Of a DNA stretch of 64,000 nt, positions 13,706-24,110 are shown one piece after another. The notes beneath the pieces are model-generated. The model made no database searches, was not told the origin of the DNA, and was given only the letters and a program-made list of their open reading frames with translations. Position 1 is the first letter of the stretch, and each line of letters opens with the position of its first letter. Both the position numbers and the translations under genes were made by a program. This DNA comes from Erpobdella octoculata (Eukaryota; Annelida; Clitellata; Hirudinida; Erpobdellidae). The stretch lies in NCBI GenBank assembly GCA_963978895.1, contig OZ022240.1, positions 6,361,737 through 6,425,736 on the forward strand, given 5' to 3'.

Positions 13706-16700
13706 TTATCGCTCAATGTAAACAAGGCTAAACCATTTCGTGTGCATCTTGTAGCGCTTTCTTTTTCTATTAGCGAAAATCCAAAAAGATGCAGCTTCAG
13801 CTGTCTGGGAGATCTCCTTGATGGCTCGAGTTTTTTCTCGGTTTGAAAAACCAAGAGCTTTCAGCAGTTTTAACATTGAGCTGCTAACCAACCCTCGAAC
13901 GCCAACCTCGACTGCAAAAATTTCAGTCCTGAACCCTTTGGCATTCAAATCACATGCTAAATCCCTATATCTCTCCTCTTTGAAAATATTGCTAGATTCC
14001 ATGTTACTTTCCCATGGCACAGAGAGTTCAATCAGGAACATTGTCTTGGCTAAGTCAGAATATATAATTATATCCGGCTTTAAACCGCTAGATCTCACAG
14101 CTTCTGGAAATTTTCTTTCGCCATCCAAATCAGCCGAAACCGACCAATCGTCGGCAGCACCTATCACACATTCAAAGTCTTTTGTAGATCTGAACCTGTG
14201 GAACTTCAGATTGCCTTTTCTCAAAAAGTAGATTTTCCTTTTCTGCTGTATTCCTCTTGTTTTTGCTTTCTTACACGCTTCTTTGACGAAGTCAAGCAAT
14301 TTTCGGAGTACTTGGTTATGGCGCCAAGTGTACCTACCGTGTGAAAGTGAAAACGAACAACAGGAAAGAACGTGAATGAGAGTCTCCGATTGCCCACATA
14401 ACATGCACGAATCATCGTCTTTCAACTTCCATCTTCGAAGATTGCTGGATGACGGCAGTTGATCATAAACAGATCTAATCAAAAAAGACAAACGTAGTGG
14501 TGTGTATTGCCAAATGTCTTTCCAAGAAAGCGAACGCTGAACAGCATTTTCCCATGTCGTCCAATCTCCTTGTTGAGATAACTGAACAAACTTAATCATT
14601 CTCTGGGACTCAATAGCTTTCTTTCTTTCCTGAATGACCAGACTTGTTCGTTCACTGGTGCTGGCTTTTGACCACCAAATTCGATGGGTTGACCCGAGAC
14701 CCCGTTTGTCCTGTTGAACTGCCCCAACTCTTTCTGTCCAACGTAAAGAGGCTTCAGCTTCTGCGATCTCCTTTCTGGCTACCCATTTCTTTCCGGACTT
14801 TACAAGAGGTCCCATCTCCACAATTCTTTGATCCGAAGAGTTATCTAGCATTAGTTGCGTACGGATCTTGTTTATCTTAAACTCCTCAACCAAAGACTTC
14901 AGTGGCAACCTCAGTTTGGCAGTCTTGCTGTACAAAGCTACCGAAGTAAATCCCGGAGGCAGACCCAACCATTTCCTTGTAAATTTATTCATCCTCCTTT
15001 CTAGCTTTTCCACCAATGGTAAGCTCATCTCATACATTGATAGAAGCCACAGCAATCTCGGCAACAGAACAAACTGAAGCAACCACATTTTGAACCTGCT
15101 CTGGAGTGGGGCCGCATCAATTTTCTTCATATCTTCAAATGCCGATCGGAGAACTTTAGAACACCGTCCAGTGTCGTTAAGCGAATCGTCATACCACCTT
15201 CCCAGGCTCTTAACCGGTTCTTCTCTCAATGTTGGGATCCTGTTGCCAGCAACTGAAAACGTCACGTTGTCGTCGATCTTGCCTCGTCGCAGAGATAAGC
15301 TTCTTGACTTGGTTGCCTTGAAACTCATGCCGCACCATGATAACAGCCCGCTGAATGCATCAAGAGCTCGTCGCATTGAGATACATTTGTTTAGAACCAA
15401 AGTTGTATCATCCATGAAGGCCTTCACCGATGGCATCAAGATACCTTTACCAACATAAGCTTCCTCCACGCGAGAACCCACTGCATTCAGAAGCAGCTGC
15501 ATCGCTAATACGAAGAGAATGGGTGAAATTGAGCAACCCATTGCTATACCAACTTCTAACTGGAACCATTCTGTTGAACATGAGGACGTTGACAACCTCA
15601 ATTTGAAATGTCCGAAATACTGTTGCAACATTTCTATCACAAAATTTGGGACATGATGCGATCTGAGAGTTTTCCACAACATTTGGTGACGAACAGCTCC
15701 ATAAGCATTGGCAAAGTCTAACCAGACAATGTGCAAACTGAGACGATTATCTTTAGCTCTTTTCAATGCTTCCCAGATCACTGACGAATGTTCGATGCAT
15801 CCTGGTACTCCTGGCACTCCTCCCTTCTGAACAGACCTGTCGATGTAATTGTTTTGAATTACATAGCTTGTCAGTCTCCGAGCAAGCACAGCAAAAAATA
15901 TCTTTCCCTCGACGTTTAACAATGAAATTGGGCGAAACTGATGTATTGCCTTCGAGTCTTTTTCTTTCGGAATAAAGATACTTTCTGCTCTTTGCCATTC
16001 GCTTTCAATTATTCTTCTTTCCCAAGAGCCCACGAGTAGAGAATGCAATAATCTCAATACTTCTGGGCATTTTTTGTAGACGAGATATGGCAACCCATTT
16101 GGTCCAGGAGCAGATCTGTTTCTTGTTCTGTAGAGAAATTGAGTAACTTCAAGTAACGAAGTCATGCCTTCTCTGAAAGAAACGTTTGGAAGTGGAATTT
16201 CTGGAAGATCGGTTCTTTCTTCTAACTGCTGATCTCCACGCGGGTCACGGAATGCGGACCGAAAATATTCATCGAGCGTTGCTTTGTCTGCTTGAAGCGT
16301 TCCTGACTTGGGTGGGTCCAGTAAATTTCTTCCATATTTGAATGGGTCTTTGATGAACTGAAACCTGGCATTTCTCTGATCTCTTTTCTTTATCCGAAAA
16401 CGCTCGGCCTTCATTAGGGCAGACAAACGACGCCCCAAACTCTGCCGCAGCTCTGCGAGACCAGCTTTTTCATTTTCCTGGGCTCTTTTCCACCGCTTTT
16501 GTAACAATTTCTTTTCTCTCTTCAGCTGATTGATTTCTCTTTGTCGTCTAGAAATCATGCCTTCATTGTTTCGAACCTGACGTTTTTGTTTCACACCAAA
16601 CAATTCAATGCTTTTTTCGTAAATAACATCAGTGAAATCTTTCATACTGAAATTTGATGAATTTCTTGAACGTGTTTTGAGAAGTTTTGAGAGTGTTTCG

Positions 16701-16840
16701 TCCAACTTTTTCCATGCAATTGTATCTCCTGCTGCAGGAAAATCAATTCTTGGCCTAGGTTGACTGATTTCTACTTCCGGATTCACATCTTGAACTGCGT
16801 CGGGCTGTGGTTGGCCTCCGGCCCGGCAATGTTCGACGTT
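13706..16840 (-). CDS. RLE-type retrotransposon polyprotein (RT, CCHC knuckle, restriction-like endonuclease)
   Basis: The frame is open from a TAA at 16841-16843 to the stop at 13706. No ATG lies in its first part; a GTG at 16786 gives 1026 residues, and numbering here starts there. A basic, coiled N-terminal region is followed by RT: APGPNGLPY (about 226), FRPISLLNVEGKIF (284), WLDFANAYGAV (355), IAMGCSISPILF (414) and FMDD in place of YADD (457). Near the C-terminus, CMLCGQSETLIHVLSCC (794-810) and WRHN are the Cys/His knuckle typical of R2-group proteins. KPDIII (903) followed by IELSVPWE (919) matches the PD-(D/E)XK restriction-like endonuclease. It would nick a target and reverse transcribe the element RNA. 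The frame is otherwise intact; the break at its 5' side is described under the zinc-finger ORF. Confidence 0.9.
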   Translation of the reverse strand, partial: NVEHCRAGGQPQPDAVQDVNPEVEISQPRPRIDFPAAGDTIAWKKLDETLSKLLKTRSRNSSNFSMKDFTDVIYEKSIELFGVKQKRQVRNNEGMISRRQREINQLKREKKLLQKRWKRAQENEKAGLAELRQSLGRRLSALMKAERFRIKKRDQRNARFQFIKDPFKYGRNLLDPPKSGTLQADKATLDEYFRSAFRDPRGDQQLEERTDLPEIPLPNVSFREGMTSLLEVTQFLYRTRNRSAPGPNGLPYLVYKKCPEVLRLLHSLLVGSWERRIIESEWQRAESIFIPKEKDSKAIHQFRPISLLNVEGKIFFAVLARRLTSYVIQNNYIDRSVQKGGVPGVPGCIEHSSVIWEALKRAKDNRLSLHIVWLDFANAYGAVRHQMLWKTLRSHHVPNFVIEMLQQYFGHFKLRLSTSSCSTEWFQLEVGIAMGCSISPILFVLAMQLLLNAVGSRVEEAYVGKGILMPSVKAFMDDTTLVLNKCISMRRALDAFSGLLSWCGMSFKATKSRSLSLRRGKIDDNVTFSVAGNRIPTLREEPVKSLGRWYDDSLNDTGRCSKVLRSAFEDMKKIDAAPLQSRFKMWLLQFVLLPRLLWLLSMYEMSLPLVEKLERRMNKFTRKWLGLPPGFTSVALYSKTAKLRLPLKSLVEEFKINKIRTQLMLDNSSDQRIVEMGPLVKSGKKWVARKEIAEAEASLRWTERVGAVQQDKRGLGSTHRIWWSKASTSERTSLVIQERKKAIESQRMIKFVQLSQQGDWTTWENAVQRSLSWKDIWQYTPLRLSFLIRSVYDQLPSSSNLRRWKLKDDDSCMLCGQSETLIHVLSCCSFSLSHGRYTWRHNQVLRKLLDFVKEACKKAKTRGIQQKRKIYFLRKGNLKFHRFRSTKDFECVIGAADDWSVSADLDGERKFPEAVRSSGLKPDIIIYSDLAKTMFLIELSVPWESNMESSNIFKEERYRDLACDLNAKGFRTEIFAVEVGVRGLVSSSMLKLLKALGFSNREKTRAIKEISQTAEAASFWIFANRKRKRYKMHTKWFSLVYIER

Positions 16841-17178
16841 TTACCTGCATTAATATCTGATGCAGGACGTTGACGGAATTCGGTTAAGCTGCCCATTTTC
16901 GTTCTGTGGACTTTCATTCCACGGATCGTCTTGAAACTCCTACCGCAAACACACTCGTGAAGCATACCCCCATTAGGGTCCGTTGAAGAAGCAGGGTCGT
17001 TGTCCAAAGGTCTGAATGTGAGTTCATCATTCTCCCCCTCCTTTCGGTTGGAACTCTGGGGGCATTTCGTAGTATAAGATGAAGCGGCATTTGAACGGAT
17101 TGTACTTCGGCTAAGCCAGGCCTGATACCCGTGAAGTTCTCGTCTTTCCGAGAGGTCACTTGTCTTTCCAAGTGTCAA
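16783..17178 (-). CDS. N-terminal zinc-finger ORF of the RLE retrotransposon
   Basis: 131 residues from ATG 17178 to TGA 16783. One clear zinc finger, CVCGRSFKTIRGMKVHRTKM (about residues 79-98), has the CxCGxxFxxxxGxxxHxxxM look of R2-like N-terminal DNA-binding fingers. The ORF ends inside the open part of the polyprotein frame (about 58 bp overlap) in a different phase. In related elements finger and RT are usually in one ORF, so either a one-base indel has split an ancestral ORF somewhere in about 16786-16840, or translation shifts frame there. I favour a mutation. The product would contact the target DNA. Confidence 0.7.
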   Translation of the reverse strand: MTLGKTSDLSERRELHGYQAWLSRSTIRSNAASSYTTKCPQSSNRKEGENDELTFRPLDNDPASSTDPNGGMLHECVCGRSFKTIRGMKVHRTKMGSLTEFRQRPASDINAGKTSNIAGPEANHSPTQFKM

Positions 17179-17217
17179 CGGTCTTTCCCAGTTGCCAACG
17201 GTCTTTCCCAGTTGTCA

Positions 17218-17680
<463 letters not shown>

Positions 17681-18618
17681 GAACATCTTTCGTATTTCTA
17701 AATTGAGTGTCTATGAAATAAAAGTTTTGTGTTGAAAAACTCGTTTTTTCCTTTACTTGTTTTAAATTTGACCCGCAGAACATTTCCAAGGTCACGTAGA
17801 ACCCGATTTGTTGTTCATGCAATTCAATATTACTCTTCATTACCCCATCAATTTCAATGAATAAAATTGTAATGTGGTATCAATCTGAAGGAACCGTCTC
17901 CAATTCAAATGTGAAGATACTAGAACACACTCGGACAAACATAGAAATCACTGCGCAGACATTAGCTGAAATATTTTAAAAAAGACAACAGAACACTTAA
18001 ATGGACGGAAAGGAACATTTGCGAAATTCGAATCGCTTGAGGTTTCCAGTTTCCAGTGCTTACACAAATTTCACGCCGAAAATACGAACTGGCGCTAAAG
18101 CACGAATGCTCAGATGGATGATTTGGAAGTTCTGGATACGAGTGGAGAAAACGGATGAGAAAGAAGGAGATAGAAAACAGAAAGACAAGCAGACAGAGAG
18201 AGAAAAAGAGAGAAAGAGAGAAACAAAGGAAGACAGAGAGAAAAAGAGAGCGAGAGGTGAGAGGTGAGAGGTGAGAGAGATCGTTGCGGAGGCCGAGTCG
18301 TATGGCAAACGTGAAGGAAAAAAAATTGATCAAAGATGCAAACCTGGTTATTAACGGCATCCACGTCCAAGTGGCACTCAATTTGAATTATGAAAGGCAA
18401 GAAAACAAATTGCTTTGTTTTCAAATCCCATAATGGAAGCGAACGACGCGGATAGATATTTCGCGACGAATTTGCCGAACAACTTTAAAGGAAAACAATC
18501 TGTAACGATTAACTAAATTTTATTTGTAAATGCTCTGCAAAGAAATTTTTAAGACATCATTGTCATCGTCACCACCATCATCATCACCATAATCATCATC
18601 ATCATCATCATTATCATT

Positions 18619-18649
<31 letters not shown>

Positions 18650-19140
18650 CCACCACCACCACCACCACATCCATAACCAACACCAATATCACATACATTG
18701 TTTTAACCACGACGACACGTTCTCTATTTCGATTAACACAGCACCGTTGGCAGTGACCCGTCATCAGCCTGTAACCTGACCTAAGTTTAAAAGGTCGAGG
18801 CCACCACCAAGTAAGAGGATCACAAATTGTTATATTTCTTTACCGTTCGTTAGTTGAATTCTCTCTCCATCAGTCTATCTTCGCGTGTTTACGTTCTGCC
18901 ATTTCTTCCATCAGCCAATTCAATCCTTCATTCTTCTGTCCATCCATCCATGCATCTGCGTAATGCGACGGGATATTGCCTCCATCAGTTTTTCTTTATT
19001 TCTGACGCGCTGCTTTTTTTTTTATAAGACGCGATCTTTTTTTTTTGGTGGAAATTCCCACATCGCATGCGTGCGCCATCGTTTATATTTATCCCTCCAT
19101 AATATTTATTCCGCCATAATATTTATTCCTCCATAATATT
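17681..19140. other. No gene recognised; ATC-rich tract at 18555-18690
   Basis: Open frames at 17962-18424 run over GAGA/CTCT-rich sequence (18180-18270) and give low-complexity peptides. A (CAT/CAC)n tract at 18555-18690 is a degenerate trinucleotide repeat. Nothing else is recognised. Confidence 0.45.
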
Positions 19141-20028
19141 CTTTTTTCCATCTTATTCGTTCATTCCTCCATCACATTCATTCCTTTATCGCATTCATTC
19201 CTCCATCACATTCATTCATTCATCCATCACATTCAGTTCTCCATCACATTCATTCATTCATCCATTATATCGATTCATTCTTCCATCACATTCATTCATT
19301 CTCCCATCACATTCAGTTCTCCATCACATTCAATTCCCCATCACATTCAGTGCTTCATCACATTCATTCTTCCATCACATTCTTCCATTCATTCATTCAT
19401 TCATTCATTCATTCATTCATTCATTCATTCATTCATTCATTCATTCATTCATTCATTCATTCATTCATTCATTCATTCATTCATTCATTCATTCATTCAT
19501 TCATTCATTCATTCATTCATTCATTCATTCATTCATTCATTCATTCATTCATTCATTCATTCATTCATTCATTCATTCATTCATTCATTCATTCATTCAT
19601 TCATTCATTCATTCATTCATTCATTCCTCCATCGCATTCATTCATTCATTCCTCCATCATATTCATACATTTGTCCATCACATTCATTCCTCCATCACAT
19701 TCATTCATTCCTCCATCATATTCATACATTTGTCCACCACATTCATTCCTCCATCACATTCATTCATTCGTCCATCATATTCATACATTCGTCCATCACA
19801 TTCATTCATTCCTCTATCACATTCATTCATTCATCCATCACATACAGTTCTCCATCACATTCATTCATTCATCCATTATATCGATTCATTCTTCCATTAC
19901 ATTTATTCATTCTCCCATCACATTCAGTTCTCCATCACATTCAATTCCCCATCACATTCATTTATTTCACTACATTCAATCCTCCATCACATATTTCATT
20001 CATTTTTCCATCACATTCATACCTCCAT
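19141..20028. repeat. (ATTC)n array with degenerate CCATCACATTCATT flanks
   Basis: A perfect ATTC tetranucleotide core at about 19381-19626 sits in roughly 0.9 kb of higher-order degenerate repeat built from CTCCATCACATTCATTC units. The long open frames across it (FIHS repeats) are artefacts. An hAT-like MITE is inserted into this array at 20029. Confidence 0.9.
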
Positions 20029-20268
20029 CAGGGTCAAATTACTGGGCCCAGGGGCCCAAAGACCGAAAGGGGCTCAGAATTATCAAGCAACGAAGATTTT
20101 TGGAAAAGTATCATCGACTGTGACTACTTCCGGACATCAGCATGTTTGAGAAAAAGGGGTTTTTTTTAATTTTATAGTTTGCAAATGCTTGAACTTGCAA
20201 TGTCATCAATTGGAGGGCCCCAATGCATGGCACTGCCCAGGGGCCCACAATTCTTAAATCCAGCCCTG
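20029..20268. mobile_element. hAT-like MITE with 8-bp target duplication
   Basis: A 240-bp element beginning CAGGGTCAAATTACTGGGCC and ending AAATCCAGCCCTG. The ends are imperfect terminal inverted repeats of the CAGGG type with internal GGGCCC blocks. It is flanked by ACCTCCAT (20021-20028) and GTCTCCAT (20269-20276), an 8-bp target-site duplication with two transitions, although the target is itself repetitive. There is no transposase; it would be mobilised in trans. Confidence 0.75.
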
Positions 20269-20276
20269 GTCTCCAT

Positions 20277-20589
20277 CACATTTATACCTCCATCACATTC
20301 CTGCATCACCTTAATTCTTCCATCGCATTAATTCTTCCATAACATTTGTTCCTTCATCACATTCATTCTTCCATCATACATATGTTTATCACACATCCAG
20401 GTATTTCCACATCTCATGGAAATACCAATAGTGACTTGTCGCTTTACTTTCCCCATCCTGCAGTCGTGAAATTCATTTAAAGTTGTAAAGTAAAAGAATT
20501 TCCTCGAGTCAAAAGTTAATGCGCATGTGCGGAATGAAAAAAAAGAAACCGAAAAATCCTGATCGATTCAGTGTTTTTGTCGCTGCTAT
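20277..20589. other. Remainder of the ATTC-type degenerate repeat, then unannotated DNA
   Basis: CTCCATCACATT-type units continue to about 20400. The rest has no recognised feature. Confidence 0.5.
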
Positions 20590-20735
20590 GGTATACTTCC
20601 TGTTCCGCTTTGGGTAGTGACGTCATGGAGCGAATGACGTTTAATCACCGGCTCCAGCAAAGTGCCCGGTTTCCTTTGTTCTCATTTATTTTCATTCCAT
20701 CGGTCATCAATAACAAACTCTTCTTAATGTAAGTT
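20590..20735 (+). promoter_or_regulatory. Possible promoter/first-exon region with CRE and GTAAGT donor
   Basis: A locally GC-richer patch carrying a perfect CRE palindrome TGACGTCA (20618-20625), an ETS-like CTTCCTG and a second ATGACGT. About 110 bp downstream is AATGTAAGT, a good 5' splice-site match (GTAAGT at about 20729), followed near 20892 by TTTTCTTCCAG, a good acceptor. This would fit a 5'-UTR exon of a plus-strand gene, perhaps the ORF at 23639. No transcript evidence is available, so this is conjecture. Confidence 0.25.
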
Positions 20736-21414
20736 CAATTGCATCTCTTCCCGGGATCTTTAAAACGCATTACATTCGACATTACTCTGACATTCTGTGA
20801 CTTCTGACATTTCGGAGTTATTTTTTATTTAAACATTTTCCGCTTTTTGTTTATTATTCTTTAATTTGTTTCAAATGTTATTTTCTTCCAGGGTTTTTTT
20901 CCACTACTTTAAAGTGAAAGATCAATGCGAAATGCCGACGAATGCCACCGAGTACATCAGATTGCATTTTCTTTTATACTTTCCAATCAAATTCCTCTTC
21001 ATTAAATTCAAGTACAAACTCTAATTTCTAATTGCGACCATCTTAGAGGTTTTTAAATCAATTTTAAAGACTACTACAGAATTTTTTTATCGATAACTTT
21101 AACGAACAAATAGAAACTGCGTCAATCTTGATGTTCGAATGTTTGACCAAATGTCGATCAATTTTAAAATCACAGAAGATTCATATTTCAATTTATTCTG
21201 ATTGGATGAACGTAAATCGGTCAATAAAGATCCGATAAAAAACGTATATTAACAAGGGTTGGGCATTATAAGAGGTTAAACGGAATTGTGGTTGAAAAAG
21301 GGACCGCAATTAAAATATCTTACTGTGTAAAACTCACCAGGAATGTCACCGATACTCAACCCGAAGTTCAGTACTTCAAGTCCTTTTTCTGATATCCGAC
21401 CCGAACCCATAGTT
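20736..21414. other. No gene recognised
   Basis: AT-rich unique-looking DNA. A 26-codon ORF follows the possible acceptor at about 20893, too short to interpret. Confidence 0.4.
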
Positions 21415-23063
21415 TGAGTGAGTGAGTGAGTGAGTGAGTGAGTGAGTGAGTGAGTGAGTGAGTGAGTGAGTGAGTGAGTGAGTGAGTGAGTGAGTGAGTG
21501 AGTGAGTGAGTGAGTGAGTGAGTGAGTGAGTGAGTGAGTGAGTGAGTGAGTGAGTGAGTGAGTGAGTGAGTGAGTGAGTGAGTGAGTGAGTGAGTGAGTG
21601 AGTGAGTGAGTGAGTGAGTGAGTGAGTGAGTGAGTGAGTGAGTGAGTGAGTGAGTGAGTGAGTGAGTGAGTGAGTGAGTGAGTGAGTGAGTGAGTGAGTG
21701 AGTGAGTGAGTGAGTGAGTGAGTGAGTGAGTGAGTGAGTGAGTGAGTGAGTGAGTGAGTGAGTGAGTGAGTGAGTGAGTGAGTGAGTGAGTGAGTGAGTG
21801 AGTGAGTGAGTGAGTGAGTGAGTGAGTGAGTGAGTGAGTGAGTGAGTGAGTGAGTGAGTGAGTGAGTGAGTGAGTGAGTGAGTGAGTGAGTGAGTGAGTG
21901 AGTGAGTGAGTGAGTGAGTGAGTGAGTGAGTGAGTGAGTGAGTGAGTGAGTGAGTGAGTGAGTGAGTGAGTGAGTGAGTGAGTGAGTGAGTGAGTGAGTG
22001 AGTGAGTGAGTGAGTGAGTGAGTGAGTGAGTGAGTGAGTGAGTGAGTGAGTGAGTGAGTGAGTGAGTGAGTGAGTGAGTGAGTGAGTGAGTGAGTGAGTG
22101 AGTGAGTGAGTGAGTGAGTGAGTGAGTGAGTGAGTGAGTGAGTGAGTGAGTGAGTGAGTGAGTGAGTGAGTGAGTGAGTGAGTGAGTGAGTGAGTGAGTG
22201 AGTGAGTGAGTGAGTGAGTGAGTGAGTGAGTGAGTGAGTGAGTGAGTGAGTGAGTGAGTGAGTGAGTGAGTGAGTGAGTGAGTGAGTGAGTGAGTGAGTG
22301 AGTGAGTGAGTGAGTGAGTGAGTGAGTGAGTGAGTGAGTGAGTGAGTGAGTGAGTGAGTGAGTGAGTGAGTGAGTGAGTGAGTGAGTGAGTGAGTGAGTG
22401 AGTGAGTGAGTGAGTGAGTGAGTGAGTGAGTGAGTGAGTGAGTGAGTGAGTGAGTGAGTGAGTGAGTGAGTGAGTGAGTGAGTGAGTGAGTGAGTGAGTG
22501 AGTGAGTGAGTGAGTGAGTGAGTGAGTGAGTGAGTGAGTGAGTGAGTGAGTGAGTGAGTGAGTGAGTGAGTGAGTGAGTGAGTGAGTGAGTGAGTGAGTG
22601 AGTGAGTGAGTGAGTGAGTGAGTGAGTGAGTGAGTGAGTGAGTGAGTGAGTGAGTGAGTGAGTGAGTGAGTGAGTGAGTGAGTGAGTGAGTGAGTGAGTG
22701 AGTGAGTGAGTGAGTGAGTGAGTGAGTGAGTGAGTGAGTGAGTGAGTGAGTGAGTGAGTGAGTGAGTGAGTGAGTGAGTGAGTGAGTGAGTGAGTGAGTG
22801 AGTGAGTGAGTGAGTGAGTGAGTGAGTGAGTGAGTGAGTGAGTGAGTGAGTGAGTGAGTGAGTGAGTGAGTGAGTGAGTGAGTGAGTGAGTGAGTGAGTG
22901 AGTGAGTGAGTGAGTGAGTGAGTGAGTGAGTGAGTGAGTGAGTGAGTGAGTGAGTGAGTGAGTGAGTGAGTGAGTGAGTGAGTGAGTGAGTGAGTGAGTG
23001 AGTGAGTGAGTGAGTGAGTGAGTGAGTGAGTGAGTGAGTGAGTGAGTGAGTGAGTGAGTGAGT
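21415..23063. repeat. (GAGT)n tetranucleotide array, ~412 perfect copies
   Basis: An uninterrupted TGAG/GAGT repeat of 1,649 bp with no substitution that I can see. It has no ORF of interest and is flanked by unique sequence on both sides. Purity over this length implies recent expansion or a sequencing/assembly construct; the true length may differ. Confidence 0.98.
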
Positions 23064-23638
23064 TAGCTAACTAACAAACAGAATGAAATGGAGATATCTG
23101 TTGATATGAATATGAACTTGTGGTTAGCATTATTATTATTCAGAAATGTTTTACCAAATGTAAACATCATTCTTTTGCACTTTTTGACTTTCAATTTCGT
23201 CGCCTTGGCAACGAAACGCTATTTTAACAACTAATTGAAGGCTTTATAAGAAAATACTGGACAATTGACTAACACATTTGTGTTGGTTTGTTTCTCGAAA
23301 CTTTCCAAATTGTGAGTTTAACTTTTTACATTGATTTTTTAAATCTTAATTCGCTCGTTTCTGTTATTTATTATATTTTTTCAATAAATTATACTGAGTT
23401 TTGACTATGGCAAGTTATGGCTTCTGGACTTAATAATTTATAATTAATTGATTCTGGTTGGATTCACATTGCAGGCATGTGCGGCTTATAAAAAAAGTTA
23501 TTTTTTCCTAAGAATAATCAACAGTTAGCCTCGTGTAAAATGTTTTAAATTTTAATTTTTCTAAGTTAATAAATATTGATGTGGGATTAACCAATACAGT
23601 TTTATTATAAAAGAGTTAAATATCAAAAACTGAATAAA

Positions 23639-24010
23639 ATGAAAAATTACTGCTCTAAAGGTCAGACAATGAACGATACAGTTAATCACCCCGAGGCGCA
23701 AGCCACCAAAATGTCAACCGAAGGTGACGATGAAGTTTTTGCTTACAACGAAGAATTGGAAAAAGTTATGGTCATTAGACTTTCCAATGGTGTTGCTAAG
23801 AAAGTAGAAGATGATAAGGAAGAAAAGGAAGAAGAAAAGAATCCTGCTGGTGACGACGACGATGATGATGATAAAACGCAAAAATCAACTAAAAGTAATG
23901 CATTCAATTTTCAAAAGTTCTGGAATCGTTTGAAGATCAAAAAAGTTGAACCGAAAGATGACCAAGAAAAACCAAAGAACGAACGAAGTGCCGTTTGCAT
24001 CCTGCAATGA
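23639..24010 (+). CDS. Small acidic protein with C-terminal CaaX-like box, unrecognised
   Basis: A 123-residue ORF (an alternative start at Met 11 gives 113). The middle is strongly acidic (EEKEEEKNPAGDDDDDDD, about residues 62-79). The C-terminal third is basic, with NFQKFWNRLKIKK, and the protein ends SAVCILQ. A Cys four from the end with aliphatic residues resembles a prenylation CaaX box next to a polybasic membrane-binding region. TATAAAA lies about 30 bp upstream and AATAAA at 24099-24104 is 90 bp downstream. Alternatively it is the last exon of a longer gene, since ACCAATACAG near 23600 could be an acceptor. I do not recognise the family. Function would be membrane-linked only by inference. 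Confidence 0.5.
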   Translation: MKNYCSKGQTMNDTVNHPEAQATKMSTEGDDEVFAYNEELEKVMVIRLSNGVAKKVEDDKEEKEEEKNPAGDDDDDDDKTQKSTKSNAFNFQKFWNRLKIKKVEPKDDQEKPKNERSAVCILQ

Positions 24011-24110
24011 AAATTTTCTATATATTTGTTTAGATTACATTTTATAATTTTTCTTCCAACCAGTCATTTAGATATTAAAGATTATTTTCAATTTATTCAA
24101 TAAACAGTTT

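Noticed and set aside
13818..15998. Plus-strand ORFs opposite the RLE polyprotein
   Set aside because: Antisense shadows of an RT/endonuclease frame with clear motifs on the minus strand.
19350..20149. 257-codon ORF of FIHS repeats
   Set aside because: Translation of the ATTC array running into the hAT-like MITE.
21415..23063. CRISPR array, telomere or centromere satellite
   Set aside because: A simple 4-bp repeat without spacers; eukaryotic context; not a known telomere unit.
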